Positions 19,054 to 30,306 of a stretch of DNA of 64,000 bases are shown in pieces (within the stretch, counting starts at the first letter, position 1; every line of letters begins with the position of its first letter). A model generated the notes under the pieces. The model was given only the letters and a program-made list of their open reading frames with translations, was not told the DNA's origin and ran no database searches. Location of the stretch: contig NZ_QFWV02000008.1 in NCBI RefSeq assembly GCF_003149475.2, positions 354,980 to 418,979 of the forward strand. The letters run 5' to 3'. The translations under genes and the position numbers were made by a program. The DNA is from Oceaniradius stylonematis (GTDB taxonomy: Bacteria; Pseudomonadota; Alphaproteobacteria; Rhizobiales; Rhizobiaceae).

Positions 19054-19534
19054 GGGCGGCCGTCCTTGAAAAACTTATCCAACCGTTTTCCGCCTCGCCT
19101 ACAATCCCTGCCACCGCGCCCATCGGAACGTCGGATGGCCACCACCTTCGGCGGGCGCGGCGGTGGCCTGCCGGGTGATGCGAGAGGTCGCATGGCTGGA
19201 TGCTGAATCCCCACGGCAGGGCGGAACGAAGGTGTGCGGCGTCCATCCGCGCCTGACCCCGGCCAGACCCGGCCGGCGGCCAGGATCGGACGGGGCCGGA
19301 GGATGGTCTCATCGCGTCGCGGGTCTGCGGCGGATGGAACCCATCCAAAGGCCACGGCAGGGCGCGAGCCTCGCGCCGGCGCCGCACATGACGATCACCG
19401 CAAGCCCGCCGGACGGGCGGTTTGGCGATCGCAACATACAAACTACGGATCGCGGCTCTCCAAACCGCCCGTTGTTCTGTTTCGGCAGCAAGCTCTCGAC
19501 TTCGAAAGGAAGTGCGGCGTCGATCATGCACGCC
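19054..19534. other. 481 bases with no recognisable gene, flanked by repeat copies B and C
   Basis: Several frames stay open because of high GC, but none gives a protein I recognise and none has a convincing ribosome site. The stretch holds a 13-bp direct repeat (CCACGGCAGGGCG at 19211-19223 and 19352-19364), a small inverted repeat (GGATGGAACCCATCC, 19332-19346) and the long hairpin at 19413-19472. It may be a decayed gene or a further repeat family. Confidence 0.5.
19413..19472. repeat. Long imperfect hairpin
   Basis: Perfect 12-bp arms (CGGGCGGTTTGG at 19414-19425 and CCAAACCGCCCG at 19460-19471, extended by an A-T pair) enclose an inner 5-bp stem (CGATC at 19426-19430, GATCG at 19448-19452). 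No T-run follows, so it is not a standard terminator. Confidence 0.7.
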
Positions 19535-19698
19535 CGCCTCCCCCTTGAGGGGGTGAGCCTGCGAACGGCGATTGGTCCAGCGAAGCCGGGCCAGAGCGGG
19601 TGGGGGTGGCAAATAAGCGCGAGGTGAGCCACGACCCCCACCCGGCTCTGTCTCGTTTACACTCGCCACTCGCCGACCTCCCCTCAAGGGGGAAGTGG
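19535..19698. repeat. Intergenic palindromic repeat, copy C
   Basis: Same orientation as copy B. Left end GCCTCCCCCTTGAGGGGG at 19536; right end GCCGACCTCCCCTCAAGG to about 19694; central GGGTGGGGGTGG and ACCCCCACCCGGCTCTG. It lies 90 bases before ychF, so transcription of that gene must start within or after it. Confidence 0.8.
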
Positions 19699-19788
19699 GT
19701 CGGCTTGTACATCGCACGTCCCGAACCCCTTGACCCCTCACCCCGCTTGCCCGAAAAGCCGGGCGACAGATGCGAAGGACCAATCCCC

Positions 19789-20892
19789 ATGGGTTTCAAA
19801 TGCGGCATTGTCGGCCTGCCCAATGTCGGCAAGTCGACCCTCTTCAATGCGCTGACCAAGACCGCCGCCGCCCAGGCGGCCAACTATCCGTTCTGCACGA
19901 TCGAGCCCAACACCGGCGAGGTGGCCGTGCCCGACCCGCGCCTGGCGCAGATCGCGCAGATCGCCCGGTCGAAGGAAATCGTGCCGACGCGCATCTCCTT
20001 TGTCGACATTGCCGGCCTGGTGCGCGGTGCGTCCAAGGGCGAGGGGCTCGGCAACCAGTTCCTCGCCAACATTCGCGAGGTGGACGCGATCGTCCATGTG
20101 CTGCGCTGCTTCGAGGACGACGACGTCACCCATGTCGAGGGCCGCATCGATCCGGTCGCCGACGCCGAGACGGTCGAGACCGAACTGATGCTGTCGGACC
20201 TTGAGAGCCTGGAGCGCCGCATCGCGGGGGTACGCAAGAAGGCAACCGGCAAGGACAAGGAAGCGCTCACCGTGCTGCCGATGATGGAACAGGCGCTGGC
20301 GCTGCTGCAGGATTCAAAGCCCGTGCGGCTTTTGCTGGACGGTATCGCCGCCGAAGACCTCGCCATCCTCAAGGGGCTGAACCTTCTGACCTCCAAACCC
20401 GTCCTTTACGTCTGCAACGTCGCCGAGGACGAGGCCGCGACCGGCAACGCGCATGCCGAGGCCGTCGCCGCCATGGCCGCCGAACAGGGTGCGTCCACCG
20501 TCACCATCTCCGCGGCGATCGAGGCGGAAATCGCGCAGCTGGATGCGGACGAGGCGCGCGAGTTTCTCGACACGCTCGGCCTTGAGGAAGCCGGTCTCGA
20601 CCGGCTGATCCGCGAGGGCTACGACCTGCTCGACCTGATCACCTTCTTCACCGCCGGCCCGAAGGAATCGCGCGCCTGGACGGTCAGGAAGGGGTCGCGC
20701 GCGCCGCAGGCCGCCGGCGAGATCCACACCGATTTCGAAAAGGGCTTCATCCGCGCCCAAACCATCGCCTTCGACGACTATGTCGGCCTTGGCGGGGAAA
20801 ACGCGGCCAAGGAAGCCGGCAAGGCGCGCGACGAGGGCAAGGACTATGTGGTGCAGGATGGCGACGTGATGCTGTTCAAGTTCAACGTCTGA
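19789..20892 (+). CDS. ychF: Redox-regulated ATPase YchF (Obg-related)
   Basis: A 367-residue P-loop protein of the Obg-HflX family that hydrolyses ATP rather than GTP. It has the P-loop GLPNVGKST (about 8-16), the G3 motif DIAGLVRGASKGEGLGNQFL (about 67-86), a coiled-coil arm (about 130-200) and a C-terminal TGS domain (about 280-365, LITFFTAGPKESRAWTV). Length is normal. GAAGGA lies before the ATG. It is a universal gene associated with ribosomes and stress. Confidence 0.97.
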   Translation: MGFKCGIVGLPNVGKSTLFNALTKTAAAQAANYPFCTIEPNTGEVAVPDPRLAQIAQIARSKEIVPTRISFVDIAGLVRGASKGEGLGNQFLANIREVDAIVHVLRCFEDDDVTHVEGRIDPVADAETVETELMLSDLESLERRIAGVRKKATGKDKEALTVLPMMEQALALLQDSKPVRLLLDGIAAEDLAILKGLNLLTSKPVLYVCNVAEDEAATGNAHAEAVAAMAAEQGASTVTISAAIEAEIAQLDADEAREFLDTLGLEEAGLDRLIREGYDLLDLITFFTAGPKESRAWTVRKGSRAPQAAGEIHTDFEKGFIRAQTIAFDDYVGLGGENAAKEAGKARDEGKDYVVQDGDVMLFKFNV

Positions 20893-20941
20893 GCTGCGCT
20901 CAAGGCGCCGCCGCCGGGCCCTGCAATCGTCCACAACCGCG

Positions 20942-21151
20942 TCACGCCGCCTTGTCGCCGCGCGTGTTGATGCCGAGCAGTGAATAGAGCGCGCACCGCG
21001 ACATGATGCCCGTCGCCAGCATCACGACGCCGACCAGCGCGACAATCCAGCCCCATGCACCCAGTTCGACGAAGAAGAACAGGGCCAAAAGAACGGCACC
21101 CGCCACAATGCGGATCATGCGGTCGGTGCTGCCAACATTTACGTCAAACAT
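20942..21151 (-). CDS. Small membrane protein, DUF2892/YgaP family
   Basis: A 69-residue inner-membrane protein with two hydrophobic segments (RIVAGAVLLALFFFVELGAWGWIVALVGVVMLATGI) and a short Cys-containing tail (SRCALYSLLG). The N-terminus NVGSTDRMIR is the family signature. I start at the ATG at 21151, with GGAGG five bases before it; a longer frame to 21235 has no support. In other bacteria this domain is found with rhodanese or sulfur-stress genes. An 18-bp inverted repeat sits 20 bases upstream and a Crp/Fnr regulator is encoded just before it. Confidence 0.85.
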   Translation of the reverse strand: MFDVNVGSTDRMIRIVAGAVLLALFFFVELGAWGWIVALVGVVMLATGIMSRCALYSLLGINTRGDKAA

Positions 21152-21170
21152 CTTTGCCTCCAATGTCATT

Positions 21171-21188
21171 GACCGGATCATTCCGGTC
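21171..21188. promoter_or_regulatory. Inverted repeat, possible Crp/Fnr-type operator
   Basis: GACCGGATCATTCCGGTC: perfect 7-bp arms around a 4-base centre, 20 bases upstream of the DUF2892 start and 72 bases after the stop of the Crp/Fnr-type gene. The 7-4-7 layout fits a dimeric regulator, but the arms differ from the Fnr consensus TTGAT-N4-ATCAA. It could instead be a stem-loop in the leader. Confidence 0.45.
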
Positions 21189-21259
21189 CTGAAGATCGAG
21201 GATACACGGAAACGCCGACGAATGTCTGTGACCATGTCACCAAGAAGCGATGCGGCCGG

Positions 21260-21916
21260 TCATGTACCCGCGATCGCCGCCAGCCGTGCGCGGTCGCGGA
21301 TCAGGATCTCCTTGCGCCCGCCTTCCACGATGCCCTCGTCGGACAGCTTCTCGACATGGCGGGACACGACCTCGCGGGCGCTCCCGATCGCCGTCGCGAT
21401 CTCCGCGTGGGATGCCGCGGCCCTGCCGCCATCATCGGCATTGTCGAGCAGCCAGCGTGCCAGCCGGATTTCGATCTTCTGGAAGGCCACCATCTCCAAC
21501 AGCGCCGTCATCTCGCCGATCCGCTCGGCAAAAGCGCGAAAGACGAACTGCCGGAACCGGTCGGACCCGTCCATCAGCTCGCGAAAGGCCTTGAACGGCA
21601 CAATCGCGGCGACGACATCGGTGTCGGCAATCGCCTCGCCCGAATAGGGCTGGGCGCCAAGCAGCGCCAGTGTCGTCATCAGGCAGGTCTCTCCCGGCTC
21701 GATGGAATAAAGGCGCAGCTCGCGGCCTGTCCGGCTGTTGAGATAGACGTTGATCCGGCCGGACAGGACCAGGGCAAAGCCGCCGGGCGCTTCGCCGGGC
21801 CGGAACAAGATCGTGCCCTTGGGCACCAACCCGGGCGTCAGCCGGCCCAAGGCCTCCATGGTCGGCGCATCGAAGGCGGTTTCGAGTACGGTTCCCTTGA
21901 GCCAGTCAACGGCCAT
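21260..21916 (-). CDS. Crp/Fnr-family transcriptional regulator
   Basis: A 218-residue regulator with a cyclic-nucleotide-binding-type beta barrel (about 25-130, GTILFRPGEAPGGFALVLSGRINVYL) and a winged helix with recognition helix near SAREVVSRHVEKL (about 178-190). It lacks the Cys cluster of Fnr, so it is not an iron-sulfur oxygen sensor of that kind. One Cys is present in GETCLMTTLALLG, at a site seen in related sulfur and redox regulators. It overlaps the EamA gene by 11 bases and precedes the DUF2892 gene, its probable target. Confidence 0.88.
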   Translation of the reverse strand: MAVDWLKGTVLETAFDAPTMEALGRLTPGLVPKGTILFRPGEAPGGFALVLSGRINVYLNSRTGRELRLYSIEPGETCLMTTLALLGAQPYSGEAIADTDVVAAIVPFKAFRELMDGSDRFRQFVFRAFAERIGEMTALLEMVAFQKIEIRLARWLLDNADDGGRAAASHAEIATAIGSAREVVSRHVEKLSDEGIVEGGRKEILIRDRARLAAIAGT

Positions 21917-22787
21917 CGGAGGTTGCTCCTTCGCCTGTCATGCGGACCACACCCGACGACAGGGCGAGGCCCGACAAAATCAGCGCTCCGCCGGCAAAGA
22001 CGGCGAAACCGGGCCGTTCGCCCAGGAACACGATACTCGCCACCACCGAAACCGCCGGCATCAGCATGACGAAGGGTGTCACCTGCGACACCGGATTGCG
22101 GCGCATCAGGTCGAACCAGATCACATAGGCCAGAGCAAAGGCAACCAGCGCGATGAATGCCAGGCCGGCCCAGGCGGCGGGCGAGCCCGTGGTCAGCGCG
22201 GTCCACTGGCCGTCCTCGAAAAGAAGGGTGAACAGGATGAGCTGTGCCGCGCCGTGCAGGGCCACACGCTTGAGCAGGACCGCGCCATCGTCGCGGCCGA
22301 GCTTGGCGATCAGGGCCTGGCCCAACCCCCAGACCGCCCCGCCGGCGATCATCAGCGCAACGAAGCCTGGCGCCGGACGGTCCGCGGGAAGGCCGGCAAT
22401 GATCATCACGCCGCAAAGGGCGATCACGAACGCGACAAGCTTGGAGGGCTGGAACGGCTCGGTGCGCAGCAGCCATGCCCACAGCACCGCCAGCGGCACC
22501 TGGAACTGGGCTATGATCACGCCCGTGGAGGCTTCGAGGCCGGACAGTGCCGTGAAGATCAGCGCGGCCTGTCCCGAAACCGCGAAAAGCGCGATGCAGG
22601 CCGCCGCCAGATGCCCGGTGGCCGGCCTTCGCCGCTCAAAGGCCATCAACAGCAGCGCGGTGGCCGTGAAGCTGACCGCCATGATCAGGATCGGCGGGAA
22701 CTGCGCCATCGTGGGCTTGAGGACGGTGAACCCCAGCCCCCACATGGAGACGACGAAAACGGCCAGCGCGATGTCGCGTGGCGACAC
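21906..22787 (-). CDS. EamA/DMT-family transporter
   Basis: A 293-residue inner-membrane protein with ten hydrophobic segments and two EamA repeats (about 1-135 and 150-285). The first repeat has WGLGFTVLKPTMAQFPPILIMAVSFTATALLL; the second has WGLGQALIAKLGRDDG and VTPFVMLMPAVSVVASIVFLGE. Members export amino acids or other metabolites; substrate cannot be assigned. It starts 4 bases after apt and overlaps the Crp/Fnr gene, so apt, this gene and the regulator form one operon. Confidence 0.9.
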   Translation of the reverse strand: MSPRDIALAVFVVSMWGLGFTVLKPTMAQFPPILIMAVSFTATALLLMAFERRRPATGHLAAACIALFAVSGQAALIFTALSGLEASTGVIIAQFQVPLAVLWAWLLRTEPFQPSKLVAFVIALCGVMIIAGLPADRPAPGFVALMIAGGAVWGLGQALIAKLGRDDGAVLLKRVALHGAAQLILFTLLFEDGQWTALTTGSPAAWAGLAFIALVAFALAYVIWFDLMRRNPVSQVTPFVMLMPAVSVVASIVFLGERPGFAVFAGGALILSGLALSSGVVRMTGEGATSDGR

Positions 22788-22791
22788 GGGT

Positions 22792-23331
22792 TCAGTCGCC
22801 CTCGAATTCGATCAGCGTGCGCACCGGAACGCCCAGCGCCTCGATCTTGGCGCGGCCGCCCAGATCGGGCAGATCGATCACGAAACAGGCCGCAACGACG
22901 TCCGCGCCCATCTGCTGGAGAAGCTTGACGGCGCCCTCTGCGGTGCCGCCGGTGGCGATCAGATCGTCGACCAGGATCACCTTGTCGCCGGGCTTGACGG
23001 CGTCCCTGTGCATCTCCATCTCGTCGACGCCATATTCGAGACTGTAGGCAATGCGGACCGTGTCGTGCGGCAGCTTGCCTTTCTTGCGGATCGGCACGAA
23101 GCCGGCGGAAAGCTGGTGCGACATGGCCCCGCCGAGGATGAAGCCGCGCGCTTCGACGCCGGCGATCTTTTCGATCTTGGTGCCGGCATAGGGATGGACG
23201 AGTTCGTCCACCGACCGGCGGAACGCCGATGCGTCGCCCAGAAGCGTCGTGATGTCCCGGAACATGATGCCCGGCTTGGGATAGTCGGGAATCGTGCGAA
23301 TGGCGGTCTCAAGCGTTTCATGCAGCGTCAT
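22792..23331 (-). CDS. apt: Adenine phosphoribosyltransferase
   Basis: A 179-residue purine-salvage enzyme that converts adenine and PRPP to AMP. It shows [23 protein letters not shown] at the N-terminus, [17 protein letters not shown], and the PRPP loop [15 protein letters not shown] start at the ATG at 23331 because the family begins [12 protein letters not shown]; the upstream frame to 23391 lacks similarity. It is first in the apt-eamA-crp operon. Confidence 0.96.
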   Translation of the reverse strand: MTLHETLETAIRTIPDYPKPGIMFRDITTLLGDASAFRRSVDELVHPYAGTKIEKIAGVEARGFILGGAMSHQLSAGFVPIRKKGKLPHDTVRIAYSLEYGVDEMEMHRDAVKPGDKVILVDDLIATGGTAEGAVKLLQQMGADVVAACFVIDLPDLGGRAKIEALGVPVRTLIEFEGD

Positions 23332-23394
23332 CGTCGGGTCCCGGCACAGAGCAAACGCGCCTTTGATAGCCAGCCACCAGCCAAACGGCAAAGG

Positions 23395-23418
23395 AAAAGG
23401 GCGCCCGGAGGCGCCCTT
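23395..23418 (-). terminator. Rho-independent terminator after petABC
   Basis: On the minus strand GGGCGCC and GGCGCCC arms flank TCCG, followed by CTTTTCCTTT. It lies about 30 bases after the petC stop and upstream of apt, the right place to end the petABC transcript. Confidence 0.8.
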
Positions 23419-23447
23419 TCAAATGTCACACCCTGTGCCGACGCGTC

Positions 23448-24296
23448 TCAGTGCTCGACGCGCGCCCAGACCTGCTTCTTGGACAGGTACAGGAGCGCCG
23501 CGAAGATCAGCAGGAACACCATCACGCGGAAGCCGAGCTGCTTGCGCTCGTCCATGTGCGGTTCGGCTGTCCACATCAGGAATGCGGCAACGTCCTTGGC
23601 CATGTTCGAGACGGTGGCCTCGGTGCCGTCGTCGAACTCATGCATGCCTTCGAACAGCGGCGGCGCCATCGCAAGCGCCGTACCGCTCGCGAAATAGGGG
23701 TTGTACCACAGGCCCTCGGGCACCGAGACGTCCTCGGGCACCTCATCCTTGTAGCCGGTCAGAAGCGAATAGATGTAGTCGGGCCCGTTTTCCGCATAGT
23801 TGCGGAACGGGTCGATCACGAAGGCGGGAAAGCCGCGGATCGGCGCCCGCGCCTTGGCGATCAGCGACAGGTCCGGCGGATAGGCGCCGCCATTGGCCGC
23901 GCGTGCCGCTTCCTTGTTGGGGAACGGCGAGGGAAACGCGTCCGCCGCCGTGGCCGGGCGGAAGAACATGTCTCCGAAATCGTCGGGACCGTCCTCGACC
24001 TCGTAATTGGCCGCGAACGCCTTGATCTGTTCGTCCGAGTAGCCAAGGTCGGCCAGATTGCGGAAGTTGACACGGCTGAGCGCGTGGCAGGCCGAGCAGT
24101 TCTCCGCGTAGATCTTCAGGCCGCGCTGCAGCTGCGCCTGATCGTACATGCCGAACGGTCCGGCGAACGACCAGTCCTGCTCGCGCGGCTTGTTCTTGGG
24201 ATAGGCGCTGGCAGCCCACGCCCCGGTCGCCATCACCGTTGCGGCGATGGCGGCGGCTCCGAGTTTAACAACAAGGTTTTTCATCATCGATTCCAT
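23448..24296 (-). CDS. petC: Cytochrome c1 of the bc1 complex
   Basis: A 282-residue membrane-bound c-type cytochrome of complex III. A signal peptide (about 1-28, VVKLGAAAIAATVMATGAWA) precedes the DWSFAGPFGMYD and CSACH heme-binding motif (Cys69-His73 by count). The probable axial Met lies in ALAMAPPL. A C-terminal anchor (FRVMVFLLIFAALLYL) ends with KKQVWARVEH. Three ATG codons at 24296, 24287 and 24284 could start it; only the signal peptide length changes. It ends the petABC operon. Confidence 0.95.
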   Translation of the reverse strand: MESMMKNLVVKLGAAAIAATVMATGAWAASAYPKNKPREQDWSFAGPFGMYDQAQLQRGLKIYAENCSACHALSRVNFRNLADLGYSDEQIKAFAANYEVEDGPDDFGDMFFRPATAADAFPSPFPNKEAARAANGGAYPPDLSLIAKARAPIRGFPAFVIDPFRNYAENGPDYIYSLLTGYKDEVPEDVSVPEGLWYNPYFASGTALAMAPPLFEGMHEFDDGTEATVSNMAKDVAAFLMWTAEPHMDERKQLGFRVMVFLLIFAALLYLSKKQVWARVEH

Positions 24297-24317
24297 CGTC
24301 TGTTCGAGGCCGGGCCG

Positions 24318-25631
24318 TCAGGACTTGTCGGCGGACGCTGTCGCATCGCCCAGTTGCGGTGATCCGCCGCCGGTCTTGGCCGATCGTTCGAGCACCGCCT
24401 CGGTGATCGAATTGGGCAGCCGCCGTGGTTTTTCGACCAGCCCCAGAACCGGCATGACGATCAGGAAGAAGCCGAAATAGATCGCCGTCGAGAGCTGGGC
24501 GAGCGCCACATAGACGCCTTCCGCAGGCTGCGAGCCGAGCCAGCCCAGGAACACCGAGTTGATCACGAACAGCCAGAAGGCCAGCTTGTACCAGGGACGG
24601 TAGACCGCCGAGCGCACCTTGGACGTATCGAGCCAAGGCACGACGAACAGCACCAGAACCGCGCTGAACATGGCGATGACGCCGCCCAGCTTGGCCGTGA
24701 TCGGGCCGATGTCGAACGTGATGGCGCGCAGGATCGCGTAAAACGGCAGGAAGTACCATTCGGGCACGATGTGCGCCGGCGTCACCATGGGATCGGCCGG
24801 GATGTAGTTGTCGGCGTGGCCCAGGAAGTTCGGCATGTAGAAGACGAAATAGGCATAGAGCGCCAGAAACAAGATCAGCGCGAACGCGTCCTTGATAGTC
24901 GCGTACGGCGTGAACGGCACCGTGTCTGTCTTCGACTTCACCTCGATGCCGGTCGGGTTCGTCTGCCCCGTCACATGCAGAGCCCAGACGTGCAGGATGA
25001 CGACGCCGGCGATCATGAACGGCAGCAGATAGTGCAGCGAGAAGAAGCGGTTCAGCGTCGGATCGCCGACCGCGAACCCGCCGAGCAGCAGCTCCTGGAT
25101 CGGAACGCCGATGACCGGGAAGGCGGTGAAGAAGCCGGTGATCACCGTGGCGCCCCAGAAGGACATCTGGCCCCAGGGCAGGACGTAACCCATGAAGGCG
25201 GTGGCCATCATCAACAGGTAGATGATGCAGCCCAGGATCCACAGAAGCTCGCGCGGCGCCTTGTAGGAGCCGTAATAGAGCCCGCGGAATATGTGCAGAT
25301 AGACCGCCAGGAAGAAGAAGTGGGCGCCATTCTGGTGCATGTAGCGCATCAGCCAGCCCGAGTTCACGTCGCGCATGATGTGCTCGACGCTGTCGAACGC
25401 CTTGGTCGCGTCCGGCACGTAATGCATTGCAAGAACGATGCCGGTCACGATCTGGATGACAAGGAAGATCGAGAGGATGCCGCCGAACGTGTAGGCATAA
25501 TTAAGGTTGCGCGGCACCGGATAGGCCACGAAGCTGTCATACATCAGCCGCGGTAGCGGCATGCGCGCATCGATCCATTTGCCGACGCCGCTGGTCGGCG
25601 TGTAGGTGCCGTGATGCTCGAGTTTGCTCAT
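24318..25631 (-). CDS. petB: Cytochrome b of the bc1 complex
   Basis: A 437-residue, eight-helix membrane subunit with two b hemes and both quinone sites. The paired His ligands are in helices B and D ([24 protein letters not shown] and [12 protein letters not shown]), and the Qo-site PEWY motif is in [12 protein letters not shown]. The C-terminal extension ([22 protein letters not shown]) is typical of alphaproteobacteria. It lies between petA (11 bases) and petC (21 bases) in one operon. Confidence 0.97.
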   Translation of the reverse strand: MSKLEHHGTYTPTSGVGKWIDARMPLPRLMYDSFVAYPVPRNLNYAYTFGGILSIFLVIQIVTGIVLAMHYVPDATKAFDSVEHIMRDVNSGWLMRYMHQNGAHFFFLAVYLHIFRGLYYGSYKAPRELLWILGCIIYLLMMATAFMGYVLPWGQMSFWGATVITGFFTAFPVIGVPIQELLLGGFAVGDPTLNRFFSLHYLLPFMIAGVVILHVWALHVTGQTNPTGIEVKSKTDTVPFTPYATIKDAFALILFLALYAYFVFYMPNFLGHADNYIPADPMVTPAHIVPEWYFLPFYAILRAITFDIGPITAKLGGVIAMFSAVLVLFVVPWLDTSKVRSAVYRPWYKLAFWLFVINSVFLGWLGSQPAEGVYVALAQLSTAIYFGFFLIVMPVLGLVEKPRRLPNSITEAVLERSAKTGGGSPQLGDATASADKS

Positions 25632-25642
25632 CGGGCGGCCTC

Positions 25643-26206
25643 CTAGACCTGGTCGGAGCCGACGATCAGGGTCGACTCATCGGCAAAAACATAGGGCGGA
25701 AGCGGCAGGTTGGTCGCCGCCGGGCCGCGCAAGATGCGGCCGACCATGTCGAACACCGAGCCGTGGCACGGGCAGAACCAGCCCTCCGGCGCGTTGTCGA
25801 CGATGTTGGGCACGCAGCCCAGATGGGTACAGGTGGCCGATACGATCACCCAGTTGCGGGTTTCGGCGCCGTCAGGACCGGCGATGCGTTCGGCGGCCGG
25901 CTGGTATTCCTTCATGTCGCCCTCGCCCAGCGTGTCGGCGGCGGCGATCTCGTCGTCCAGCAGCTGCCGGATGAAATAGGGCTTGGAGCGCCAGGTGACG
26001 ACAATGGTGCCGCCCGGCTCGATGGCGCTCAGATCGACCTCGATCGGCAGGCCGGCGGCGCGAACCGCCGCATCGGGGCGCATCTGGTCGATGAACGGCC
26101 AGGCAGCCGCAGCGGCGCCGACAACGCCCATCATCCCGGTGGCCACATAGATGAAATCCCGGCGGGTGGGCAGTTCGCCTTCCGGCTCCTGGGTCGCGTC
26201 TGTCAC
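25643..26206 (-). CDS. petA: Rieske iron-sulfur subunit of the bc1 complex
   Basis: A 187-residue subunit with a Tat-type N-terminus ([26 protein letters not shown]) as membrane anchor and a Rieske domain whose cluster ligands are in CTHLGC and CPCHGS. It starts at GTG 26206 with AAGGAC upstream; no ATG is close by in frame. It is the first gene of petABC. A MarR / response-regulator pair like PetP/PetR lies 24 kb away rather than next to it. Confidence 0.96.
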   Translation of the reverse strand: MTDATQEPEGELPTRRDFIYVATGMMGVVGAAAAAWPFIDQMRPDAAVRAAGLPIEVDLSAIEPGGTIVVTWRSKPYFIRQLLDDEIAAADTLGEGDMKEYQPAAERIAGPDGAETRNWVIVSATCTHLGCVPNIVDNAPEGWFCPCHGSVFDMVGRILRGPAATNLPLPPYVFADESTLIVGSDQV

Positions 26207-26348
26207 GGCGACGTCCTTTCCTTGCCAAAAATATTCGTCAAAAACTCAGGAATAATGCACGTCCCCGAGCGCAATCCGGCGCGTTAATAATGCCGGCTCA
26301 CCGCCATTGTCTACCCCAGACCAAGGCATGATGACACTGTGTCGCGCA

Positions 26349-28259
26349 CTATTCGGCAGCCTCGGCGAAGCTGAGGAAGCCGCCCGACTGGCGCGTCCAC
26401 ATCCGGGCGTAGAGACCGCCCTTGTCGCGCAGCAATTCGTCGTGCCGCCCGGTCTGGACGATACGGCCATTGTCGACGACGACCAGCCGGTCCATCGCGG
26501 CGATCGTCGACAGGCGGTGGGCTATGGCGATTACCGTCTTGCCGTCCATCAGCGTCGCCAGATTGTCCTGGATCGCCGCCTCGATCTCCGAATCGAGCGC
26601 CGACGTCGCCTCGTCGAGGATCAGGATCGGCGCATCCTTGAGCATGACCCGCGCAATCGCCACCCGTTGCCGCTGGCCGCCCGACAGCTTGATGCCGCGC
26701 TCGCCGACATGGGCGTCATAGCCCGACCGCCCCTTGGGATCGCGCGCGTCGAGGATGAAATCATGGGCCTTGGCCTTCTTGGCCGCCGCCTCGATCATCG
26801 CCCGCGTCGGATCGGCGGCGCCATAGGCGATGTTGTCCCTGAGCGACCTGTGCAGCAGCGACGGTTCCTGACTGACGACGCCGAACTGCCGCCGGAGCGA
26901 GGTCTGCGTGACCGACGCGATGTCGGTGCCGTCGATCGCGATCCGGCCGGTTTCCGGTTCGAACAGGCGCAGCATCAGCGACACGATGGTGGACTTGCCG
27001 GCACCCGACGGGCCGACAAGGCCGACCTTCTCGCCCGGCTTGATGTCGAGATCGAGCCCGTCGAACAGGCCGATATCGCCCTTGCCGTAATTGAAGCGGA
27101 CATCCTCGAACCGGATATGGCCCGATACGGGCGCCATGTCCGGCGCATCGGGCCGGTCACGGATCACCGGCTCGACGGAAATCGTCTCGATGGCGTCCTG
27201 AACGGTCGAAAAGGCGCGGATCAGCCCGTTGATGTTGAACATCATCCAGCCCGACATCTGGTTGAGCCGGAAAACGAGACCCATCGTTGCCGCGATCGCG
27301 CCGGTCGAGATCGTGCCGGCCATCCAGCCCGAAACGGCGAGCACCGCGACCGCGCTCATCATCAGCCCGTTCAGCACCGCGACCGAGGTGCGCACCAGGG
27401 TGATCATCCGCGTCAGATGCGTGACCGCGCCCAGATAGTTGCCCATCGCCTGCTTGACGTCGCCGTGCTCCCGGCGCCCGGTGTCGAACAGCTTGACCGT
27501 CAATATGTTGGTGAAGATGTCGACCAGCCGGCCATTGAGGACCGAGCGCTCATTGGCGTTGTTCTTACCCGCCGCCCGCAGCTGCGGCAGCAGGTAATGC
27601 ACCACCGCGCCATAGCCGAGCCCCCAGACGGCGACGACCACGCCCATGCGCCAGTCGAGCGTTGAAAGGACGATGAACGTCAGCGCGATGAAGGTCAGGA
27701 ACGACCAGAGCGACTGCAGCGAGGTGATGATGAAGTCGCCGACCGATTCGCCCGCCTGCGCGATCTTGGTGGCGATGCGGCCGGCGAAATCGTCCTGGAA
27801 GAAGGCATAGGGCTGCTCGATCACCCGGCGGAACGACTGCCAGCGCACCATGGTGTAAAAGCGCGGCACGATCACCTGCTGCTCGATCAGCGCGGCGCCG
27901 ACCATCACCAAGGCCCGCACGATCAGCAGCAGCGACAGAAGGCCGGCCAGCTCCCAGCCATGATCGGCCAGAAGCGTCGCCGGGGTCGAGCTGTCCAGAA
28001 TGTCGATCAGCCAGCCGACGCCCCAGTAAAGCGCCGCATCGACCGCCCCGACCAGACCGCCGACGAGGAGCAACACGATGAACGGCCCGCGTGCCTGCCG
28101 CGCGAAATAGGCGATGAACTGTCAGGCGTTCTGCGGCAGCACCTCGCGGTCGGTGTCCCCGAACGGTTCGATGAACCGCTCCACCCGGTTCCACACCGGG
28201 TGTTCGGTCCGCCGGTAGGCCGGATCGGGGTCCTGGCCGGTGCTGCCGTAACGCGCCAT
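26349..28259 (-). pseudogene. ABC exporter half-transporter interrupted by an in-frame TGA
   Basis: If read from the ATG at 28259 the frame encodes a ~636-residue half-ABC exporter, but codon 46 is TGA (28122-28124). The bases before it encode MARYGSTGQDPDP to VLPQNA; those after it encode QFIAYFARQARGPFIVLLL and then an intact membrane domain and nucleotide-binding domain (Walker A GPSGAGKST, signature LSGGQRQR, Walker B LILDEATSALD). The partner gene just upstream has TLFAFCWHYTRDIWPW at the matching position, which suggests a lost Trp (TGG to TGA). A GTG at 28076 (codon 62) could restart translation. The ATG follows the partner stop directly (TAGATG). Confidence 0.8.
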
Positions 28260-30110
<1,851 letters not shown>

Positions 30111-30229
30111 TTTTGGCCTCGAAGCGTAAGGATGTAGAGCCGCAAAACGCGAGCGCCAGCACCGGCACCGTGACCGGCGCGGTTTCATCAGGGGCGCGCG
30201 ACGCGCGAAGGGCTGCAGACAGAATCATG

Positions 30230-30269
30230 GTCGTGAACCGTTTGGCGGAACCAAACCGGCGGTCACGAC
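30230..30269. repeat. Stem-loop in the leader of the ABC transporter pair
   Basis: Outer arms GTCGTGA (30230-30236) and TCACGAC (30263-30269) and inner arms GTTTGG (30240-30245) and CCAAAC (30251-30256) around CGGAA. It lies between the small ORF (stop at 30307) and the ABC gene start (30110). No T-run follows on the minus strand, so it is not a plain terminator; an attenuator, processing site or operator are options. Confidence 0.6.
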
Positions 30270-30306
30270 GCGATGTCTTGAATGGAAGGTGTCGGAACCG
30301 CTGGTG

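Noticed and set aside
19163-19627. Open frames on both strands between the repeat copies
   Set aside because: They run into the repeat copies, lack ribosome sites and give low-complexity Arg/Pro-rich products.
28122-28124. TGA as selenocysteine or as a reassigned Trp codon
   Set aside because: No selenoprotein family is involved, and TGA ends many genes here (for example petA neighbours and the ATGA overlaps), so reassignment is unlikely.
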